NCBI GenBank assembly: GCA_003290165.1
Contig: QNQO01000819.1
Span: 1-64,000 of the forward strand
Reading direction: 5' to 3'
From: Berberis thunbergii
Taxonomy: Eukaryota > Streptophyta > Magnoliopsida > Ranunculales > Berberidaceae
Length of the DNA stretch: 64,000 nucleotides
This document shows, one piece after another, positions 57,968 to 64,000 of the stretch. Numbering within the stretch: the stretch's first letter is position 1; each line of letters starts with the position of its first letter. Made by a program: the position numbers and the translations under genes. The notes under the pieces are model-generated. The model ran no database searches, was not told the DNA's origin, and saw nothing but the letters and a program-made list of their open reading frames with translations.

Positions 57968-58419
57968 TATTGGTGTCGTATGTGGGAAACAACAATTTCC
58001 TTAAAAAATGATAAGCCTATTCTTGATCACAACTTAGCAACAAGACTGGAGACTGCAAACTTTGTCAGATTTTTTCTCAATATCTTGTCTGTAGTGTTAT
58101 TGGGTATATAGTTAACGAATGATACTCTTCTTATCTTCTTGTAAGATGAAACCTATGAACATGTGAAAAAAAATCACATTGTAAGCATATTGGATCCTTG
58201 CATTAGCCAACACTTTGAGGAAGGGAATAGTTGAGGGTCACGCATTTGAAGCTAATGCATGAGTTCATAGCTCAATGAGTTTTGCTTGGTGAGATGTTAA
58301 AGTGGAAGAGATACTTGTTTGGATACAAAATCCATGACTTGAGATTCATCAAAGGAAATATGATGCACATATTGACAAAATCAACACAAACACTCCAAAG
58401 TCAGCAATTGTTTTCGATA

Positions 58420-59060
58420 CTCCCACAAAATAGACAGGTTCGCAAGTCCGACAATAGACTGGTCCAACATCAGACTGTTTCGTAAGTCCAACACTAGAGT
58501 GGTCATTCCCACAAAATGGGAATCGTTCATTTAGCTGTTATTATGTCTACAAATGAAACTCAAATGTCTATTAACTTGTTGAAAGTGACTTGACTTGTTG
58601 CTGCAGACATGTCCGAAAGTCCGACAACAGACTGGTTCGCACTCCTGACAGTAGACTGGTCTGCATGTCTGACTGGAGACAGGCCTGACAAGAGACAGAC
58701 TCAATAGGAGACAAGAACCGACATGAATCAGGTCCGCAGATCCGACAAAAGACTAGTCAAATTGACTTCATCTAGTCCGGACTCACACAGTTTGATTATG
58801 ATGAGTTCATCTGGTCCAGAATCATGTAACTGACTATCATGATTTGTCAGATGACTTCATCTGGTACGAACAAGCGCAGCTGACTATGATGACTTGTCAC
58901 AAAAATCTTCATATGTTTCGAACTCACGAAGTCCTATTACGATGACTTGTCACAAAAATCTTCATCTGGTTCGAACTCATGCAGTCTGACTCTGTTGACT
59001 TCATTTGGTCCGAACTCACGCAATCCAACCCCGATGACTTATCACACTAACTTCACAGTC
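58420..59060 (+). repeat. Decayed short tandem repeats in the LTR element interior
   Basis: Variants of gtccgacaacagactggt fill about 58440-58700. Variants of an about 53-bp unit (gatgacttgtcacaaaaatc, then ttcatctggttcgaactcac) fill about 58770-59060. No frame is open across them, so they are not a coding repeat. Confidence 0.75.
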
Positions 59061-59151
59061 TAACTAGAGAAAGCCATAATATTGTTGTCGGGATCCCACT
59101 ATTGACGAGTTAGTGGCTACACAAGTGAGCCCACTAACTAGGGGGAGTAGC

Positions 59152-59653
59152 TAACGATGTATCAAAATGTCACTCGGTCATGGCCACACACGCGATGCAA
59201 ACCATCAGAAATAGAGATGGTTGTTACAAAGAAGATAAGTCATGGCGTGAATCACTTCCCCAATGACACATCTCAATTAAGAGAGAGTTGCTACAAAGGA
59301 TATAAGTCATGGAGGGAATCACTCCCCAAAGGACACATCTCAATTATGAGAGGACCATCTCAATGAAGGAGGAGATCGTTATGATAAACGTTCCCCTTCA
59401 TTGCGCCATTCGAGCTTCAGTCATGCATATAGTTGAATGCACTAATTATATAAGGTAAAGGAAAAATCTATGAGAAATGGGACAAACGAAAGGTATGTAA
59501 ACACATCATAACTATACTTTGTACAAGATCATTTTCTCCTACAGCCAACTGACTTAAGCATCGGAGTGCCTTTGGCCACAAAACATGTGATTTTTGGCAA
59601 TCTAACATTATTTTGCAGGTCAGATCTCGAGGAAAACATATTTGAAAACATCA
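59152..59653 (+). repeat. 3' LTR
   Basis: Begins taacgatgtatc (the TG terminus mutated to TA) and ends aaacatca. It has one fewer U3 sub-repeat than the 5' LTR, which explains its shorter length. The TATA box tatataagg is kept (about 59448). Confidence 0.9.
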
Positions 59654-60629
59654 ATAACAATCCCATAATCATTAGTTAGGAGAGTCGTGTAAGTGATTGT
59701 CTTGGAGTACGCCAACTGATGCAGTACTTTTTTGCTACCTATTTTGACCCAGTTCCCGCTGACCTACACAAGTAACGCACGTGAGCCACAGACTACCGTT
59801 GTGGTGGCCGATGTCATTCTGATCCTAAAGTCAAACAAAGATATGAGGAAGGTGTAATGCTGTAACAAGGAATTTGTAGCGTACTTTAGCTTACCAACCT
59901 CATGTCTTATTTATAGTGTAAGGAGTCTTGGTTCTACCAGGCCATCGCAGGCGTAGTTTAGGAAGGAGATCTTCGTAGATATTCTTCTGTAATTAGGAGT
60001 TGTGTTGTATAAGGGAAGTTCCCTGTTAGCCTCGTGATCCTAGATATGAGAGAGATAGTTCCCAATGCGAGAGTAATTTGTAGAATGGGAGTTTCCCTGT
60101 GTGGAGTGTACTCTTATACTTGCTTCCTGGTTGAAGGCAGAAAGCAGTTGTAGTTGTCCATCCGAATCTGATCCTCGATATATTTGCCTTAGTAGGATAT
60201 ATGAGTATAAAGGATAATTACGTGTGAGACTAGCATGCTGTGAGAGTTTGAGTTCGCCTGGCGGACTGAATTGAGCGGGTTTAGAACTGCTTGGGTTGGA
60301 TCAGCGTTGGGTTGATGCTGGGGCCTGTATTTCCTTGAGATCATCATGACACATGTGTGGTTTAAAGGTGTGATCGTTTTTATGTATCATCAGTTATTCC
60401 CCTAAGTTAGTGGGATGTCATATCGGTTCGCTAAGTCATCTCTTGATGGAATGCGTCGCTCATGATGAATGATTCTGAATTGTTGCTTGAGTCGTGCATT
60501 GCATTAATTGAACGCGCGTTGGTTCAGCGGAAAAGATGCGAAACCGACCCTCTATTTAGGTTATCCGAAGTGTAGAGTCTGGCTCTTCTACTTTCTTCGC
60601 TCTATTAGAGAAGATTGTTCATCTTCTTC

Positions 60630-61157
60630 ATGGCCCAACAAAACCTTCTTGACGGTGCAATCTTGGCCAAGGGCTTGGAGTTTTTCGAAGGCAGATTGTT
60701 GTCCGATACCAACCTTGCTGAAATCCGTACGAAGTTTGGAGTCCCTGAGGATCTCCCGTTGTATGCCCCGACGGGTGATCGAACGCCAATGTCGTATCTG
60801 GCCGGTTTCATCTACTTACATTGTGGGATGCTTCAAACCAGGGTGCGCTTTCTAGTTCTAGACGTGATTTGGGAATTTCTGGATTTTCTAGGGATTTCTC
60901 CGACCCAACTGGGGCCTAATGGATATAGAATCATCCTCATGATTCTGCTCAGTGCTAAGGAGGTCGGTGTCAACATGACTCTGCGGGTAATTCAGTTGTT
61001 GACTTCTCCTCGGCTGAAGAGTAACATTGTCTGTAAGATGACGTCGTCGTCTTTCTTCGTTAATCTGCCTGATGATTTCAAGTTTTGGCAGAAGTACTAC
61101 TTTTTGGCTCATACGAATTTGAAGTATTTTCAATGCAAGTGTCGTTTGCTCGAGTAA
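60630..61157 (+). pseudogene. Putative gypsy-type transposon domain protein, N-terminal part (PF04195-like)
   Basis: From ATG 60630 a 175-residue frame reads MAQQNLLDGAI, LAEIRTKFGVPEDLPLYAPTGDR, FIYLHCGMLQTRVRFLVLDVIWEFLDFLGISPTQLGPNGYRIILMI and KFWQKYYFLA. The order of motifs (FGVP, three-helix 'GMLQTRVRF' block, 'ISPTQLGPNG', FFV/W-KYYF) is that of PF04195. The function of this domain is not established. The frame stops at 61157; an intron-like gap follows, then a weak continuation (FPTTPLTLAEQNTIETFCGL at about 61257-61320). Confidence 0.7.
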
Positions 61158-61508
61158 TAGTTCAGGTCGCTTCGTAAGTTCAATCCTCTTCTTGTGATTT
61201 TGATATACTTGATAGCGAGCTGGCTAATCGTTGTTTGTGTTTCTTCACAGGAAAGTTTCCTACCACTCCTCTTACCTTAGCGGAGCAAAACACCATAGAG
61301 ACGTTCTGTGGCTTGCCAAAGAGAAACGCGGTCGATGTCATAAGAGTTTCCAACTTTATCCGTATTAGGTTGTGAGACAACTGGCATGATGCACCCACTC
61401 TGTATTGAACATCGCGAATTAAGTTGGAAGATGATGCCTCTTTAAGGAAGAGAGAGGTTGCTGGGGCCAGAGCTCCCGTTCTGTCCGATGCGGGGGAGCC
61501 GTCTGAAA

Positions 61509-62340
61509 TAGGGGTGGGCACGGGACGGGATGGGACGAGATAGTCCCATCCCTATCCCATCCCGTTCATACGGGATCGGGATGGGACGAGATGGGAAAAA
61601 CCTCATCCCCCATTCCAAACGGATTCGGGACGGGACGAGATCAGCGTGCTTTCATTTTTTTACAAATTACTGCTTACCCAAGACCCAATTTGCTTAGTTG
61701 AAAAGAGGCAAAGGCAATTCATAGAACTATACATAAATGATAGCCTTAGATTGAGTATGCAACATCATAATAAACTACTATAAATGATAGTTGAAATTCA
61801 CCCTGTAATTAAGATTTCTGCAGAGTTTTGAATGACTAAGAGGTGGACAGTATAATGGAAATGGTGGACCTGCCCTACTATTTCGAATAGTGAACAAAAT
61901 GATGAGTAGATTTGGGGTGCTAAGAAGAATGTTTCATTATTGCTTAAAAAAAAAACAGTATTTAAATTCATTGTCTTGACACGAAATAAAACTCTCCAAT
62001 GTAGTTAGCAATCCTATTTTGAGTTTTAAAGAGTTTGCAATTAAATAATTAATTTAGAATTCTAGAAATAAACCAATATCAAGTAGTTGCAGATATAGAC
62101 TAATATCAATTACACTGATTTCAACTAAATTTATTTTTCTTCAATTACACTAATATTGCAATTTAAAAAAATATATTAATAATAAATATTAGCTCGAGAC
62201 GGGACGAGATTGGTGGGATTGAAAATCTTCATCCCATCCCATCCCATTCTAGATCGGGACGGGACGGGATCGGGATGGAATTATGCAATCCCATCAAGAC
62301 CCAAAAAAATCAGGACGAGACAGGACGGGAACGGATCGCA
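61509..62340. mobile_element. hAT-like MITE, copy 2, inserted in the retroelement
   Basis: It begins taggggtgggcacgggacgg and follows copy 1 (19482-20351) throughout. Matches include the ttgcttagttgaaaag, ggtggacagtataatgg and attgcaatt blocks and the inner cgggacgggat clusters near the right end. The right terminal tgcccaccc is not recognisable and no 8-bp duplication is seen, so that end is eroded or truncated at about 62337-62345. It splits the retroelement gene. Confidence 0.85.
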
Positions 62341-63590
62341 ATGTTTGCCTCATTTGTGAGGAAAAAGTCCCGTGTGAGAACCGGGTCATCTTCGACACGA
62401 CCCGCTCCAGTAGGAGAAGAACGCGAGTCTGCTAGGCCTATTGAGGCGGAGACTGATGTTTCCGGCTTGGAGAAAGTGTATCTGCAGTTTACAGGAGTTG
62501 TGGACAAGTTGAACCTTAGTGACACGCAGATCGAAGCTCTCAATGACAGTCTGGTGCGGGTTGTGATGGCAGCTTCCACTGGTGCTGATTTGCGTGGGAC
62601 CGTTCCAATAGAAGGCTCCTGTGAAGATTCTTCTGAGGCTGTAGAATCTGATTGCCCCATTGTTCATTCATCTGAGAGTGGCCGTGACACTGGCCATGTC
62701 TCCTGTAGTCTGTGTTGCTCACTGTCTCGCTCTAGGCCACAATTAGAAGTATTGGAGAGACATTTGGATAATTTGCTTCCTCCTCTACCTCCGAACCCTG
62801 TTGAGTCTTCTCGCAATAAAGGGTGCACGGATAAGCTAGTTTGCACCGGACTTGGTGAAGACGAGTTCACAAGTTTGGCACCAAAAGGTTGAAATCATAG
62901 CTGGCTAATGGATTGTGCTTTGAAGCCCGAAGAGGATATGTTGGAAGGGTGTATGGACAAGGGTTTAAAGTACCTTATGCTGGGTATGTCTCACTTGAGC
63001 CACGTGGCCGTTGCTAGGATGAAAATCGAGGTGGCTCGCAAAAGGGTATACACCTTGGAGCATGTCTTCTAGCACATGCAAACATTGTATTCTAACGTGC
63101 TATATGAAATTGAGCAACTAAAAAGCAGGCTAAGGAACAGAGACTGGATCAATTAGCCGTGATCGCTGAGACTCAGTGGGCTCTTTTGGAGGACCTTGAG
63201 CATGATTTGTCGGAGGTAGTGTCCAAGAGAGACGAACTTAAGCAGGAGTTGAGTCAGATCCGCCGAGAAGTCGAGGTTGCGCAGGAAGTTGTGACTAAGG
63301 CGTGTTCTGAACTAATGTCTCTTGCTGAAGAGAGTGCTTCGAAGGAAGCCGACTGGGCTGCTGAGAAGCAACAATTGGAATCCGATGTGGAGTTCTATGC
63401 TTGAGAGGCGAGGAAGGCAAAGGACCGACTCGAGTTGGAGTGGCATGAGCTTAGTGCTGTGAAGAGCAGTCTGGCCACAGAGCTGGTTGGCAAGTTGGAG
63501 CTATTGGAGCGTGAACTTGTTGATACGAAGGTGCGAGAGGAAGAGCTTCTTCAGGAACAAGGCAAATATGAGTTCTGCTGGAGTTGTTGG
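62341..63590 (+). pseudogene. Coiled-coil C-terminal remnants of the retroelement protein
   Basis: Two open stretches remain. The first (62341-62892) has a Ser/Arg-rich start and ends near LPPLPPNPVESSRNKG. The second (63159-63404, continuing after a stop to about 63560) is a strong heptad-rich coiled coil (EDLEHDLSEVVSKRDELKQE, then KEADWAAEKQQLESDVEF). In between, LKPEEDMLEGCMDKGLKYLM occurs in another frame. Stops and frame changes show decay. This Glu/Lys/Leu-rich tail is what usually follows the PF04195-type domain. Confidence 0.6.
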
Positions 63591-64000
63591 CGTTGATGAA
63601 GGAGGAGCATCCGAAATGGGATCTTGATCGCTATAATAAAATGGTGTATGTAGACTTGTTTGTTACCTCCGCGTCATCATGGCGCGCATGGACGCAACTC
63701 CTTCTCTATTTTCACTTAAGCTTAGCTCTTATGTTTTCGTACCTTCTCCTGATAAGAAGTGAACTTGTGTACCCCTTTTCGTTTTGATAATTAATGGAAA
63801 CAGTTTTATCTGTTTCGCGCTTGTCTTCTCTATTGCATGTTTTTAATTTCTCATTGTCGTCTTGCATTGGCATAGGCTTGTTGAATCAATAGGACGTTGG
63901 CTGGTCTGTCTGCGATAGAGAGCTTAACCATTTTGTGTTGTGAACGACTTAGGGTCATTGATTTGTGGTCATGTCCGATGGTGGGCATGCTGCGAACAAT
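63591..64000. other. Window end, non-coding
   Basis: No supported feature. This is probably the 3' part or flank of the retroelement. Confidence 0.4.

Larger units (their letters stand above)
57412..59653 (+). mobile_element. Complete non-autonomous LTR retrotransposon (2.24 kb, TRIM/small LARD type)
   Basis: Two direct repeats bound the element: 57412-57967 and 59152-59653. The 5-bp target-site duplication ataac is perfect (57407-57411 and 59654-59658). A likely primer-binding region follows the 5' LTR (tattggtgtcgtatgtggga, 57968-57987), of the type common in plant LTR elements. A polypurine tract agggggagtag (59140-59150) precedes the 3' LTR. The 1.18-kb interior has no gag or pol and is built of decayed repeats, so enzymes must come from another element. 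The LTRs have clearly diverged, so the insertion is not recent. Strand is set by the primer-site and polypurine positions. Confidence 0.93.
59717..63800 (+). mobile_element. Decayed retroelement with a gypsy-type-transposon domain (3' end not defined)
   Basis: The left part (59717-60265) is shared with PMT intron 6 and may be an LTR or leader. It is followed by a gene body: an N-terminal 'putative gypsy-type transposon' domain (60630-61157), then a region interrupted by the hAT MITE, then coiled-coil coding remnants up to about 63600. This N-domain plus coiled-coil layout is widespread in plant genomes as the coding part of non-autonomous retroelements. I saw no protease, RT or integrase before the window ends. 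Confidence 0.6.

Overview
The window is nuclear DNA of a flowering plant, most likely a eudicot. The evidence is AT-rich intergenic DNA, GT-AG introns, and plant-only or plant-typical genes (PMT/DUF248 methyltransferase, ALOG/LSH regulator, plant MLKL pseudokinase, CYP71-type P450, PNGase A-like amidase). The transposons also fit: L1-type LINEs with a C-terminal RNase H, Tourist-like and hAT-like MITEs, tRNA-derived SINEs and a small LTR element. I cannot name the species.

Layout. 1-4.9 kb: 5' part of a degenerate LINE (minus), running off the window edge. 4.9-7.7 kb: AT-rich DNA with a SINE-like fragment and a 785-bp four-unit inverted repeat. 7.9-16.7 kb: an eight-exon PMT22/23-type methyltransferase gene (plus) whose introns hold a Tourist MITE, a GC-rich mobile element, a SINE with target-site duplication and a retroelement fragment. 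16.7-21.9 kb: intergenic, with a degenerate AT-rich repeat split by a hAT MITE. 22.0-22.75 kb: intronless ALOG/LSH gene (plus). 22.75-35.3 kb: gene-poor DNA with a perfect 52-bp-arm palindrome, a LINE remnant carrying a SINE, MITEs and a five-copy 182-bp tandem array. 35.3-37.5 kb: plant MLKL gene (plus). 39.6-41.2 kb: CYP71-type P450 (minus). 43.2-51.1 kb: nearly full-length LINE (plus), a close relative of the first, flanked by 0.5-kb inverted repeats. 52-54 kb: scrambled P450 and PNGase A 3'-end fragments. 55.1-57.0 kb: PNGase A-like gene (minus). 57.4-59.65 kb: complete non-autonomous LTR element with 5-bp target-site duplication. 59.7-63.8 kb: decayed element with a 'putative gypsy-type transposon' domain, interrupted by a second hAT MITE copy.

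The host genes are unrelated single loci and do not form a pathway. The most important interpretive point is that four of the five host genes are full-length and family-like except for single-base indels, mostly in short G/C runs. Correcting these gives complete proteins of about 615 (PMT), 581 (MLKL), 500 (P450) and 613 (PNGase A-like) residues. Either the assembly has homopolymer errors, or several neighbouring genes were disabled by single-base changes. I favour the first. I found no convincing new molecular system. The unusual items are structural: a LINE ORF1 with a 22-bp minisatellite that reads in all frames, nested and inverted repeats, and a gene-fragment mosaic beside PNGase A.
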